NCBI RefSeq assembly: GCF_030272615.1
Contig: NC_081406.1
Coordinates: forward strand, 245,017,218 to 245,081,217
Direction: 5' to 3'
Length of the DNA: 64,000 nt
Origin: Cryptomeria japonica
Taxonomy: Eukaryota > Streptophyta > Pinopsida > Cupressales > Cupressaceae
Part shown: piece by piece, positions 1 through 18,411 of the stretch
Layout of the letters: every line of letters begins with the position of its first letter
How positions within the stretch are numbered: position 1 is the stretch's first letter
Notes under the pieces: model-generated
Told to the model about the DNA's origin: nothing
Seen by the model: only the letters and a program-made list of their open reading frames with translations
The model's database searches: none
Translations under genes and position numbers: made by a program

Positions 1-1613
1 CTATTTATCAAAAAAAAACAAAAAAAAACCAAGCAAAACCAAGCTCCAATCAAAATATTTCAAAAATATTATATTCCATACCTACCTTCCCAAAGTTCAA
101 CAAAATAAAATATATTTTCTACCTACAATAAACTTCCAGCCAATCAATTCCAAGGGCAGGTAAAATAAATTAAACCATTGACCTGGGGTGAAAATGACTT
201 TTAAATAAAAGAATACAAATTACCCCCTTTTAAATTACTTAATGCGTAAAATAATATTACCCAATAAATAAAATTCACTTCAACATTAAATAAATAATAA
301 ACAATTGAAGGCCAATATTAAATCAAAACTCCATGCACGACATAGACTCAGAAAGACACAGAAGGCTTTCAGCAAACCCAGAAATACAAATATTTCGCAC
401 AAACTATAGAATAAAACTTTACAACAAATTTATGTCTTCATATATTTCCTTCATCACTATACAAATTTTAGATTCATTTCCCCAAGCTCACACATTCAAT
501 CTACAGACACGGAGCATACAGGAAAACTGTAAAATAAAATATAAAAAGGTAGAATACATCTTCAACCTGCAACCTGTGTTATGGAAGAAGCTGAAGAAGA
601 GATTTCACCAGCCAAACCAAATCCAACCCAAGCTCCAGCCAAAATCCAAGAGAGAAGAAAACCAAAACCAAGAAGAAAACTTGCTGAAGAATTTTTTTTA
701 GAGGAATCAACCCCCGAAAACTTCACAGAAAAATAAATAAAAAGAAAAACATTAACCAAAAACCCTACCCTCAATCTCAACCAATCAAAATATTCCAATC
801 TATAATATATTTTACCAACCCTACCATATAATATAATTTTACCTCCCTTTTTAAATTCAACCAATAAGAGAAGAGGGTAGGTAAGGTAAATATAAATTAT
901 GCTTTTACAATTTGGTGGGAATGTTTTATCATTTTATTATTTATACAACCTACTTAATATAAAACTCAAACTAATAAATAAAACATGAGCCACAATTAAA
1001 TAAATTAAATGGGGAAATTAAATTAAATAAACCAAAGGCTCATAAATGAATTAATGAACTAGATAAACATTAAAAGCCAAATAAATATTAAACCATAGGT
1101 GATTAAATAAATAAATAAATACCAATAAAGGTTAAATTACAAACACATCATAAGCTAAACAATAAAAATTAAGTAAATATTAAATCATCATTAAAATAAA
1201 TAAACATTTAAATATCAAATAATCAAATAACCAAAAAAGAAAGAATCCAATAAATTAAATTAAATATTAGATAACCAAATAATCAAATCGCTATTAATCA
1301 AAATAATTAAAATAAACATCATTAATTATTTAATCTCGCATCAATAATCAAATAGTCAATCTCAACATAAAAGGAATAATTAGCCAATACTAACATACTC
1401 ACAACACAGAAGAAACCTAGCTTACTAACTACATGACTACTTGCGCCAAGACATTGACGACTCACAGTGAACAACTTAGATCTAGAGTATGTGAGGGTAA
1501 ATTGTGCCAACTCCGAACCACATACCATTGGGATTTAAAGACACTCTCAGACCTGTGGAGCCAGGTGGAGTCGATGTCTAGTACCTACAAATCCTGCATC
1601 CACAAAGCAACGA

Positions 1614-1655
<42 letters not shown>

Positions 1656-2078
1656 CAGACAAGGGTTAGAGAATCGCAACGACACATCCCGCTCACAATG
1701 AGTGATGTGGAATTGTCTCTATCCCGAAGAGAGTCATACAACAATCAAACACAAAATATGATCAACTCATCATAGATAATCATTAAATATGGTTAGTACA
1801 TAAAAACATCATCAAGTGCATGATTAGTATAGTTCATGATTATAGTAAGGCATGTAAAATTCATCAACACTTATGCTCATCAAAACACGTGATCAATATA
1901 ATCTTTCAATAATTAATCACATAATAAGTATATAGTGACTAATAAATCACACGATCAATAATGATAGTATCAACATCATATAAATCATCTGAAATAGCCT
2001 ATGCCCAATAATGCCTATCATGCATGAATTAAAAGTCAACTCTAGTCAAAACAAGTCAAGTCAAGGGTGGACACTACA
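1..2078 (-). mobile_element. 3' LTR (partial) of a LARD-like LTR element
   Basis: This segment repeats in the same orientation at about 8349-10494, at roughly 96-97% identity by eye. Its upper end reads TGTAGTGTCC on the minus strand. It is preceded on that strand by a purine tract (complement of 2079-2092), which is where a polypurine tract should lie. The remainder of the LTR lies before the window. No coding potential is credible here: the small open frames sit in AT-rich sequence and are not conserved as genes. A (TA)n tract lies inside. Confidence 0.75.
1618..1653. repeat. (TA)n microsatellite inside the LTR
   Basis: About 17 uninterrupted TA units. The homologous position of the second LTR (9956-10068) holds about 56 units, so the tract has changed length since the two LTRs separated. 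Confidence 0.95.
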
Positions 2079-2092
2079 TCCTCCTCCCCTTA
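2079..2092 (-). other. Polypurine tract of the LARD-like element
   Basis: On the minus strand a run of A and G ends directly at the TGTAGTG start of the 3' LTR. The same arrangement recurs at 10495-10508 beside the second LTR copy. This is the expected plus-strand primer site of an LTR element. Confidence 0.7.
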
Positions 2093-5000
2093 GACTCAAC
2101 TTACTCCTGGAAGTCGTCAGAGTGAGGGTGAAAACTAGCACACATAAATCAAAAACTTCCTTTTAACACAAACACATTATAATATTTTCTAACTCCAATA
2201 AAGATAACAACAAATAAATTTCCTCTTTATGCTTCAATTATTCGAAATAAACATGTTACACAAGAGGTAAATGAAGCACCAATTGTTATTAATTATGATA
2301 TGTAAACTAATTTGTTAAAATACTTACAAGGGAACTTCATTTTAACCACACTTGCAATACAAAGTTCTACTTTCAATCACTGATTCAAACATCAATAAGA
2401 AGAAATCACTATATTTCGCACTAGTATTCATAATAATACTCCCTCAACATCTAGTTGCATGCAATAGAGAGAGAGATATATACATTTACATAATATCTTA
2501 CACATATGCACCTATTATATTATTGAACAAATCATGTCATAAGCCTAAATGAGTGAAATTTTCTTAGAACTAAGCTTCCTCAAATTAAATGTACTCAAGA
2601 CATCACACAATAACCAAGCATAAATAACCTATTTTTTTAAAAGAAAAAATTTCATGGCATTCAAATGTCCTAATTTCCACCATGCTTACTTTGCGCTACA
2701 CTTTATACAAACATTAGATGCAATCCTTATCCAATCAAATCATTCAAAGGTCATCCTTAATCCAGTATGTGTACACAAAGATTTGAAGGCAAGAAATCAA
2801 CAACTGCTTTTTATTTAACTATTCTATAATTTCAGACTTCACAATTCCAAGGCACTTCTATCTACTATAAACTTTTAGAAACTTACCAATAAAATTTATC
2901 TTATTAACACTTTGCATTTACTTAGCTAATAACAACATTATCTACTTGTTTTCTTAGTCTAGTGCACTTTTTCGCGATGTCCTCCCTCGCACACACTACC
3001 AGAGGTTCAAAATGAACATGATAGAGAGAACACTGGCTCAAGATATGGGCGAACAATACATAGACATTCAAAATGACCACCATAGACAACAAAAGAGGAG
3101 GTCAAAGGAAATGTCCTCAAATCAATTCATTAAATTAAAAGAAAAGAAAAGTTGCCAACGAAATCAATCAAGAAATTGAAGTGTGACAAGTGCCACCACA
3201 AGGGAAAATTAAAAGAAAGAAGAAATCAGTGGTCATCCAAAAGTAAATAAATCTCAAAAAAATACACATTAATCCTTACGACACATCACATAAATCATAA
3301 ATTAATTCAAGGCAAAATAAATGATTCATCCAACCCATATCACGAGGTGACCAACATTAGTCACACCAAAGGGAGTAACCACTACATAACATCCAAGGGT
3401 GAAATGCCTTGAATGTGTTAGAGAGTGCACGCCATATTTTAAGACTTTTATTTTAATTCGTATGTCTATATTCTTTTCATTATTTTTATGCAATTCAATA
3501 TTTTCAAAAATCTAGGCAATTATCCTTTATGAAAGTTGACATAGGTAGGAAGAGATAAAGCAACTATTCACTCACACATGCACAAGGAATATACTCATAC
3601 CATGACTAATGATCATGATATCTTATCTCTACCATGATTATACTCACCAAGTTATAACAAAAACAAAGGTTAGAGATTCAATTACTCACTTGATAGTAAA
3701 CTACAACGCGCATTATTTCCATTAATGCACAACTAATAACCTATAGAAGATTAGAAATTCCTTCATAAGGTCTTTAAGAAATTTAGTCAATCATATATTT
3801 AAACAAGAAAAATAGGTCTCGTTACAAAAGCCAAAGTTTAATATTAATTCTACTCTTACCAATAATAATATTATGACATACTTCTAGTTATCTAAGTTAA
3901 GAATATCTCAGTCCTACTTCCAAAACTTAGTTTTCTTTTCATCTAATACCACTTAAGTTACAAGAACACACACATCATTCTATTTAAAATCACTTCCTAT
4001 TATTACTTGATTACTATCATTCATAGACTATGTATTTTCAATATTTCAAGAAAAATTGGCATTTAGAATCCCAACACAATTCCATATAACTAATTATTAT
4101 TTTATCTCATTAGAATTCGCTAAGGAGGAACTTCTTAAAATTCAAATAAGGAAATGATATAGTAACCTTTCTTAATTTATCCATCTAGTTAAGAGACATA
4201 TTTATTCAATGCCACACAATTCGTACACAAAGCTAAAACTTTTATGTTGTGAAACCAAATAAAGACACAATGATATCATTTCAATTTCTACATATGCAAT
4301 GCACCAATCCTTGCTTCAATACACATATTTATCTCATTTTAGTTTCATGATGCATTTCCTAATTAAATGATGGGATATTCTATTTAATCAATTCTTCCCT
4401 TTAAAGAACAAGGATCATGAATGCAATACCTAAATTTTTGTCTCCAATGCAAATTAACTTCATCTAATCTTCCCTTTAGCGTTTACAAGTCATATTCATC
4501 ATTAATTATCCAATCCTTCTGCTTAATATCAATAACCCCCAATTATTTGAACCTTTAACCCCAAAGAGAGAAGAGGAAGGAAGGGATACTGCCACACAAA
4601 TCAATACACACAAATTTATGCAAACTTAGTTTGAATTTCCTAGTCATGCCAAATGCAGCTACCACTTTTAAAGGTATGCAATTTCAACTTCCATAAGATC
4701 TCCTACCAATACACTTGCAACTAGCAATCCCAAATCCTTTGATAGCTATGATTTCCTCAAACAATCTTTTATTACATACAAAATCACACATATACCAAAA
4801 TAACCAATAGTTCTATGGGGTAATCATTACATTACCAACTAACTTCCTTACATTTCACATAAGAGATTAAAATAAGGAAAAATGCATTCCAACTACTTTT
4901 ATTAAGCACCACATACAATTTCTTTGATTTTCACATCATGATCTATACTAAATTCTTCCTAAATGTATAATACAAACACTTCATCCTTCTATTCATAGGA

Positions 5001-5396
5001 AGATCAACATAATAAACTAATTTTATGATCGTCGCATTAGTTAAGAGGATATGCACATTCTTTTCTCATTCTACAACATAATTAATCATGTATAAGGAAA
5101 GAAACCCTAATCATTCAAGTAAGCACTAGAAATTTACAGAGAAAGTAAAAACATATAGAAACTTCTCTTATTCTAGAGACATACATATGGAATAAATACA
5201 CACTTTACTTAAAGCTATGATTCCTAAAAGGAATTAGAGAGAAACACAAGGCATAGATATCTAAGATTCCAAAAATTCCAATAACACTTCTTCTAGCACA
5301 AATCTCAAAGATTAACTTGATTGAAAGGAACATCAAGGCATATTCACAAGACTAATAGCAACATCCTTAACCAGAGATCCCAGTGTTGCAACATGG

Positions 5397-5408
5397 GCTC
5401 TGATACCA
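5397..5408 (-). other. Primer binding site, initiator methionine tRNA type
   Basis: The minus strand reads TGGTATCAGAGC, the usual plant PBS complementary to the 3' end of initiator Met tRNA. It lies two bases inside the LTR end (…CATTACA). It fixes the element orientation as minus and the LTR edge at 5411. Confidence 0.9.
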
Positions 5409-5410
5409 AA

Positions 5411-10494
<5,084 letters not shown>

Positions 10495-12260
10495 TCCTCC
10501 CCCCCTTAGACTTGACTTACTCCTGGAAGTCGTCAGAGTGAAGGTGAAAAATAGCACACATAAATCAAAAACTTCCTTTTAACACAAACACATTATAATA
10601 TTTTCTAACTCCAATAAAGATAACGACAAATAAATTTCCTCTTTATGCTTCAATTATTCGAAATAAACATGTTACACAAGAGGTAAATGAAGCACCAATT
10701 GTTATTAATTATGATATGTAAACTAATTTGTTAAAATACTTACAAGGGAACTTCATTTTAACCACACTTGCAATACAAAGTTCTACTTTCAATCACTGAT
10801 TCAAGCATCAATAAGAAGAAATCACTATATTTCGCACTAGTATTCATAATAATACCCCCTCATCATCTAGTTGCATGCAATAGAGAGAGAGATATATACA
10901 TTTACATAATATCTTACACATATGCACCTATTATATTATTGAACAAATCATGTCATAAGCCTAAATGAGTGAAATTTTCTTAGAACTAAGCTTCCTCAAA
11001 TTAAATGTACTCAAGACATCACACAATAACTAAGCATAAATAACCTATGTATTTAAAAGAAAAAATTTCATGGCATTCAAATGTCCTAATTTCCACCATG
11101 CTTACTTTGCGCTACACTTTATACAAACATTAGATGCAATCCTTATCTAATCAAATCATTTAAAGGTCATCCTTAATCCAATATGTGTACAAAAAGATTT
11201 GAAGGCAAGAAATCAGCAACTACTTTTTATTTAACTATTCTATAATTTCAAACTTCACAATTCCAAGGCACTTCTATCTACTATAAACTTTTAGAAACTT
11301 ACCAATAAAATTCATCTTATTAACACTTTTCATTTACTTAGCTAATAACAACATTATCTACTTGTTTTCTTAGTCTAGTGCACTTTTTCACGATGTCCTC
11401 CCTCGCACACACTACGAGAGGTTCAAATTGAACATGATAGAGACAACACTGGCTCAAGATATGGGCAAACAATACATAGACATTCAAAATGACCACCATA
11501 GACAACAAAAGAGGAGGTCAAAGGAAATATCCTCAAATCAATTCATAAAATTAAAAGAGAAGAAAAGTTGCTGGCGAAATCAATCAAGAAATTGAAGTGT
11601 GACAAGTGCCACCACAAGGGAAAATTAAAAGAAAGAAGAAATCAGTGGTCATCCAAAAGTAAATAAATCTCAAAAAAATACACATTAATCCTTACGACAC
11701 ATCACATAAATCATAAATTAATTCAAGGCAAAATAAACGATTCATCCAACCCATATCACGAGGTGACCAACATTAGTCACACCAAAGGGAGCAACCGCTA
11801 CACAACATCCAAGGGTGAAATGCCTTGAATGTGTTAGAGAGTGCACGCCGTATTTTAAGACTTTTATTTTAATTTGTATGTCTGTATTCTTTTCATTATT
11901 TTTATGCAATTGAATATTTTTGAAAATCTAGGCAATTATCCTTTATGAAAGTTGACATAGGTAGGAAGAGATAAAGCAACTACGCACTCACACATGCACA
12001 AGGAATAAGCTCATACCATGACTAATGATCAAGATATCTTATCTCTACCATGATTATACTCACCAAGTTATAATAGAAACAAATTTTATAGATTCAATTA
12101 CTCGCTTGATAGTAAACTACAACATGCATTATTTCCATTAATGCACAACTAATAACCTATAGAAGATTAGAAATTCCTTCATAAGGTCTTTAAGAAATTT
12201 AGTCAATCATATATTTAAACAAGAAAAAGAGGTCTCATTACAAAAGCCAAAGTTTAATAT
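10495..12260 (-). mobile_element. Second partial internal region of LARD-like element
   Basis: This segment is colinear with 2079-3847, starting at the purine tract beside the LTR. The match stops abruptly at about 12260, where copia LTR sequence begins. The internal part towards the PBS and a further LTR are missing. The arrangement is therefore LTR, interior, LTR, partial interior. It looks like a recombination product or a tandem pair later truncated. Confidence 0.75.
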
Positions 12261-12263
12261 CAT

Positions 12264-13175
12264 TGATGGCAACTCTTCATGGTGATTCAATCTGGCAGTC
12301 ATGATTCATCCTATTTGGAAGATGAAGGTAACTGATAGGCAGTTAACTGGTAAAACAAGGTATTTCAATAATTTTTTGATCCAGAATGATTTCTGATGAT
12401 TGCGGTGTTTTTGGTAATTTTTTTTGTGATCTCAGTGATTGGGAAGACCTTTAGGAAGTGTGTGATTGTAATCTTTTGGTCGGGTTCTATGTTTTGTTCA
12501 AGATTGAAGCTGACTTGGAGCTACACGCTACACTTCTTGAAGCTGAATTGAAGGAGATTGCTTTTATGGTAAGACCAGATATATAAGATCGATTTGGCGA
12601 TTCATTTTTGATTTGTTAGAGTCATGTGATCTGTTTTGGTGTGATTGAGCGTAGTTTCACATGCGCACTTTGCTTTCAGACCAATTAGTAGCTGACTGAG
12701 ATAGAAACATAGTATTCAACAGAGCAGAGATAGTGAGAGATTCAACACTCAACTGGAACTCATTTTTACATAGTCAGATGCTAATTAAGAGTTCATTTCA
12801 TTATACTTTCTCATTGTAAACAAACTGTAAGTTAGTGAGACTTCCCCGAAGATTGTAGCCTTCTGGGCAACTATATTTAAGCAGTGAGCTCTAGGAAGTG
12901 TGCCTGAATGCAAGCACATTCCCCATCTATGTAATATTTATGTACTCCTGGCCGAAGTATATGAATATTGTGGGTTCCAGCCCCACCGTGGTTTTTCTCT
13001 TTCTAGGTTTCCACATAAAAATTCTGGTATTGTGGATTTGTGTATTTGTTGTCGCATGTTTATGATCTTTTCTATTGTGCATTGCTAACTGGTGGATAAA
13101 GAATAAATTTGTGGTTTTAACCTCCGGTAAATCACTAATTCACACCCCCCCTCTCAGTGATCTCTGATTCTAACA
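12264..13175 (+). mobile_element. Copia-type LTR, isolated
   Basis: The 3' end has the typical plant copia layout: a pyrimidine-rich CACCCCCCCTCTCAG stretch followed by TCTAACA. The 5' edge is placed at TGATGGCAAC because the preceding LARD-like homology ends there. No primer binding site follows, and no flanking 5 bp duplication is seen (ATCAT before, TTGCT after). It is therefore not a clean solo LTR and probably marks a rearranged junction. Confidence 0.55.
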
Positions 13176-16146
13176 TTGCTCCATACACTGTCAATGAATG
13201 TTCTTTATGCCTTTTGACAAGAAAAATGAAAATCACTATGCCACTGTGGTTGGTGGTTATCATTATTTTGATGATCTATGCATGGGACATAACTATTATG
13301 TGCTATTGAATGTGACTGCTACATTACTGTGTGTTTTGCATCACTGTCATTCATTGCTACTGTAGGTCATGTGCCTCTACTATCCTTTTCATTTATAATA
13401 GTGACAGTGTCATTGCAGTAGCTATACTTATTCATTTACCTTTGCATCAACAAGATTGTTGTATTCTTGACAAGCATTGTTGCTATGGGCTACTATTAAT
13501 GAGGTCTTTGATGCCATATTGTTACATAGCTCTCTTAACTCTTAGGGTTGCTCCATGTTCTAATGATGTGTATAATCCGAGAAATCTAATTGTTACACAT
13601 TATTTGATCGGTCAAAAACAATAGTTGTGTTGATCACTAGATGCATTCACTGTGACATGGAGTTTCATAAAGTTGTTATGTGTCCTTTACGAAGTTGATC
13701 TCAGTCCTTGGTATCACTGTTAATTTCAAACTTGGACTACACTTGTTATTTCTATCACATGTTGCTCCAAGATGTGCCTTAAGTTTCTAGGCCAAGCTAT
13801 CTGAATGTACTTATGACTGTGACAATATGTGCACTACCACTCAATGCTAATGGTTGCATCCACTGATGTATTTTGTAAAACTGTGATATTTTCATTTTGA
13901 CTATTGTCATAATGATTTTGATGAACTTGTATTGTTCTTCATGTGATCTGTCAACATCATAGCATGCTCTCTGAAGCTCTATATTTTTGGATACTTAAGA
14001 TGCTCTCTTGTACATTATTGTCTTGGTTACCATCACATATCATAGATGCTCTTCTAATAGTGAATGCATGAATGTTCTTGCTCTTCCATGTGCCAATGAA
14101 TGTATTGTGACCTTTTGTGTATTAGCATAGTTGATGATCATTGATTATAGATGTTTGAAACTTTTGGGGACTATTGTCTCTTTTCTTCATTGATATTTTG
14201 ACTATATATAAGCCTTTCTTGTGATCTAGCACACTATTGTTAAAGAATGCTGCTATAAGTCTGATGTAACCCTCTTGTTCTATCATTGTTGACTGTAAGA
14301 CTACTTTCTTGTATTATATTACCATGGCTTTGATTGAAGATTGTCAACTGTCTTTATATAAGCTTTGCTTGTGATCGAGCACACTATTGTTAAAGACTGT
14401 TGCTATAAGTCTGATCTAGCCCTCTTGGTCTGTCATTGTTCACTGTAAGACTACTTTCTTGTATTATATTACTATGGCTTTGATTGAAGATTGTCAACTA
14501 TCTTTTAACTATAGTTGTACTTGCCATCATGACTATTATAAGTAGTATCTTACAAGTTTGTCCTTGAAGCTGGTTTGTTAATGAATCTCTTATCATTCTT
14601 AGGGAGACTATTTTGTCTCTTCTATGTGTGATGATTGTACTTACTACCCTAAGGTACTGCTACAAATTGGGCATTCTTGTTGTAGGATCTTCAGTGACTG
14701 TGACTTTTGTAATTGTGCACAATGACTGTAATGATATGGCTTGAATGCTTTTCATTAATATGCCTTTGCAAAGAAACAAGGGTAAGATTATCCTCTTGAA
14801 GTGCATTGCTCTTTCAATTATGGCTTCTTCTGGAGGTTGTCCTTGTCACTTTACTATTAAAATAATTGTTTATCTAACCCTTTACCTTTCGTGAGTTGTA
14901 ACAACATGCATTATTGTAGTCTTTAAATGATTAGATGACTGTGTTAATGCCTTTTGTACTATGCACTGTCAGTATTTACTCCTCACTGTACTGTTACAAT
15001 CCTTATTTGCACCCTTGGGATAGTGTTGTTGTATGGAAGACTACTCATGAAGATGAATGGACTATTCTTTTATTTGTTTTGATCATGGTAACTCTGATTA
15101 TCAAGAGACGGTATTAGTATCATTGGTAAAGATTAGAACTTTTACATCTGTCAACTATGGCATCCTTTAAACTATTTTGATGATAATGAATGCATGTATA
15201 GTTATCATGCATGGCTTCTACAATTACACATCTTTATTATGAACTGCTATCACTGTCATGCTTTCAAATGTCTCAAATTTTACATGCTCCTTTTGTCTGC
15301 CCAAGCTACATAGGTCTATAAATATCTCCATTATGTCTTTATGACTATTACTAAGATAGGTGTTTGACTGTTTTCAAACTGTCATGGGGTACTTGGACTA
15401 TCATAATGATCCATCCCTTATATTTTGTGTGTTGTACTTGTTACCTGTTGTACCTTTGCTTGATTATTTTATCTATACTTAATCTGCTTTTGAGGGATGT
15501 GAAAGCTACTATTCTTATTGTTTTATAATGTAATGATATGTCACTTTTTACTATGAGATAGTCACTCTTAACAATTAATTGCCTTGAATACTAATCTTCA
15601 ATGATGGATGCAGAGTTCTGTTTATTGCTCATGAAAACTAAGAAACCCTAGTCCTTCTAAGAACTCACATGTTGTTTTTACTCACATGATGGCTCTGGTC
15701 ACTTGTTGACTAGTGAGTGCTATCAAGTTCATGTTGTATATACTCCCATTAGATGGCAATTTGTACTATCATTGAGTGACGGTATATGGGACTATGGCTT
15801 GATGTACTCACTATTTGATAACTAGTTAATGTCACCCTGTGAGTGACGACTTGTATGTTGAGCTCAACCCTTGTGGGAGCCCATTTTAACCCACATACTT
15901 GATAGTTATGAAATGAAAACCTATTTCTGCACATGAAACAAACAAATTAGATAAAACATGGTACTTGTTGCTATTTCATGGCACCTCCTCTGGGTTGATT
16001 CCTTTGCTTCTGAATCTGATATCCTGACAGTTGTAGACATATATTTTGGTATTCTTATGCAGATAGATTATGTATTTTGATGAGTTTGAGTGTGAAAGTA
16101 TGTTTATCCTCATTGCTGTAACATATTTTTTTTAAATCTCTTGCAG
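13176..16146 (+). other. About 3 kb without a gene; possible long intron
   Basis: T-rich sequence with no credible coding frame and no transposon protein motif. It ends in a pyrimidine-rich tract and CTTGCAG just before an open terminal exon at 16147, so it could be part of a long intron, as is usual in conifers. The donor site and earlier exons are not visible. Apart from the 150 bp tandem repeat I see no other structure. Confidence 0.35.
14205..14504 (+). repeat. Tandem duplication, 2 x 150 bp
   Basis: Two adjacent copies (14205-14354 and 14355-14504), both starting at TATATAAGC. They differ at only a few positions, so the duplication is fairly recent. No coding role is evident. Confidence 0.85.
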
Positions 16147-16292
16147 GTACTGATGGGGTGGGAGCGAGAGAAACCAAAGATGGAAAAGTAGATGAAGATC
16201 CAACTACTCCTTCAAGCTCAGGCTTGTCATTCCAGGCAATGATGGGTCACCTTACTGTCATTCTCATTCTTTCATTTGTTTATATAGTTTAG
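16147..16292 (+). CDS. Possible terminal exon of an unrecognised membrane or GPI-anchored protein
   Basis: After a convincing splice acceptor (pyrimidine run, then TTGCAG) there are 48 open codons ending in TAG. The peptide is charged at first (DGVGARETKDGKVDEDP), then Ser/Pro-rich (TTPSSSG), then ends in a hydrophobic tail of about 15 residues (LTVILILSFVYIV). A small Ser-Ser-Gly site, a short spacer and a C-terminal hydrophobic run would suit a GPI-anchor signal or a tail anchor. I do not recognise the protein. No earlier exon is visible within 3 kb, so this could be the end of a gene with long introns or a dislocated fragment. Confidence 0.3.
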
Positions 16293-17530
16293 TTGTGTAA
16301 TTGTATGAGAATGTATGTCTATAGCTTAGCCAGCTATTCCCACGGCTTGTGTGGGACACCTTACACCAGCAATATTTTGGTGTTATTTGCTTGAAATACT
16401 TGCATATGTGAAATGAACTTCAACTTTCAAAACATGATGTACACAATGAAGAAACTTTTTGAAAAAAAAATTGTACCTTTCTTCAAATGCAATGTGTAAG
16501 GCCTGTAATAGGCCACCAAATTTAGGTGTAGCGAAATTTGGTAATAGTTACCTGTTATTTCAAAAAAAAGTTGTTGTAACAAGATTTACCTTGGTCCTTC
16601 AAACAGTTCATTACATCTATACTTTGAAAATATTTCAATGATTTTAGGTCATACTAGGCAAGATAAAACAATCAAACCTGAAGACATTCTCAAAGAAAGG
16701 AAAATATCCCACTCTTTCCAAATGAATCATTTAATCTAGGCACCTTCAAAGGATGGTCAGTACAACGTCAACCAAGGATATAAATCATTGAGCACAAGAA
16801 AGGGACCTTTCTTAGATTATTGGCCACATAAATTATGTTGTAATTCAAACTGCCTTTGAAAAGCTAGGGCCTTCACATGGTTATCTCTACAAAATAAAAT
16901 TCTTACTAGTAATAGACTACTAAAAAACTAGACATCACTTAGACTTTTAATTGTACTCTATGACAAATTCCCTAAATATTTGAATCATTTTCTATTAAAT
17001 TATTCCTTTGTAAAGAGGTGTTAGAAATAGTTTTTAATAAAACTAAATTGGAGTGCTCCTTTGCCTCACTCACTTGTGAGTTTTTTCCCATGTTGGACCC
17101 TTCTTTTTAGAAACCAAATTTCCTCTTATATTTGGGTGATATCACCATCTCTTTTGATTTAGAATGTATGGCTTGAGATGAATAATACAATTTTCAAAAA
17201 AGAGTCAAGAAGCCAAGATGATTTTATCTCAAAACTAGAGATTCCAATCAACAAAATAGTCATGGCTCACATCTCCAAAGTAAGGCCTTCTCATTTTCCC
17301 TTCTTTTACTAGGATGTACAAATACTTAACAAGTAGGAACTTCATTCTCCTCCCATTATTAGGAGCTTTCAATGTCCTCAAAAGATGGATAGAAATAAGG
17401 TAAAATAGATCTCCACACTTCTTCAATTGATCAAACTCAACCTTGATGAGGCCTCCCAAGACAACCCTATATTATCTAGCATTAGATGTGTTCTTCAAGA
17501 TTAAGGTGATTACATCTTTAAAAAAAATAC
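16293..17530. other. No recognisable gene
   Basis: If the orphan exon is real, its start would be 3' untranslated sequence. The remainder has no supported coding frame, RNA gene or element edge. Confidence 0.5.
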
Positions 17531-17544
17531 TCCCAAGTTCAAAC

Positions 17545-17850
17545 AATCAAGTGGAGCCTCAAGCCTTGGTCGAAGGCCTTCATTTAGAAAATTATCATAA
17601 TGGAAGGTGATTCTCTTAACCTCATGTCAAACAAAATAATCTCACCAACTGGAAGACTACTTATGTTCTTCACAATGCCTAGAACATCCTAGAGAAATTC
17701 AAAACATATCAAATGCAACATTATTTTAAAGAAGGGAATGGTCTCGCAGATAGTCTAGCAAATTTGGCATGTGATCAGTCAAAATCTCTTCAAGAATTTC
17801 AATCCTCACAAATTTTAAATTTTCCACACATTAATGCCATTGTGAGATGA
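17545..17850 (+). pseudogene. LINE RNase H domain remnant
   Basis: Pieces of a plant-type RNase H domain can be followed across frameshifts: a QALVEGLHL helix, then EGDSLNL (the second catalytic Asp region), then FKEGNGLADSLANLAC near the C-terminus, ending at TGA 17848-17850. This order and wording match the RNase H domain at the end of plant L1-type LINE ORF2. Frame changes between the pieces and a missing N-terminal strand show it is dead. It lies upstream of a separate LINE RT fragment in the same orientation. Confidence 0.6.
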
Positions 17851-18411
17851 GATTTTTCAGGGGTTTAATTATTCCCTTAAGCATTTTCTCCCACAAGAAA
17901 AATGCAATATGTGCCTCTGTGTCAACTCTTTCTTTCCCAAGGTTTGTTAGCACATGTGAGAATGTGACTCATTGCTTATGAGGGATCTTATACAATCCTC
18001 AATTTTATCTTTAGATTGTGATGCAATCTTTTCCCACACCCTAGCCATTCATGTTGAATTTTAAGTGGGTCTTAGAGCCTTCAGCCAAAATTAACATCAA
18101 AGCTCCCACCCCAACTTATAATGGCTATCAGTTTGGCAGTGCATGGCATATTTGGCTTGATAGTTAAATTTTTTAGGAGGACTCTTCTTGATTGGTTTCT
18201 CAAGTAAAATTTTGCTTCTTCACAAGCTTTTTATAAGATCTTTCATGAAAAATTGGGCTACCTCAAAAGCCTATATATTTTTTATCATTGTTGTCATTGT
18301 TGTTTTTCAGACAAGTGGTCATTTTCATCTATTTCAATAGCTTGTTACAATTTATATATAGATAACATGTAAAGATAATATAGTGTAAGAAAAAAATAAA
18401 CGTAACATCAT

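Larger units (their letters stand above)
2079..5410 (-). mobile_element. Internal region of LARD-like element, noncoding
   Basis: About 3.3 kb between the primer binding site (5397-5408) and the polypurine tract (2079-2092). I find no gag, protease, reverse transcriptase or integrase motif in any frame, and the few open frames are under 70 codons. Large LTRs, a short noncoding interior and intact priming sites match the LARD class (large retrotransposon derivatives, such as barley Sukkula). Such elements depend on proteins from an autonomous partner; that dependence is inferred here. The 2079-3847 part is repeated at 10495-12260. Confidence 0.7.

Noticed and set aside
333-701. Open frame of 122 codons, with a similar one at 8688-8993
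   Set aside because: Both lie at the same place in LTR copies but differ in length and stop position; there is no conserved protein or domain and the sequence is AT-rich LTR.
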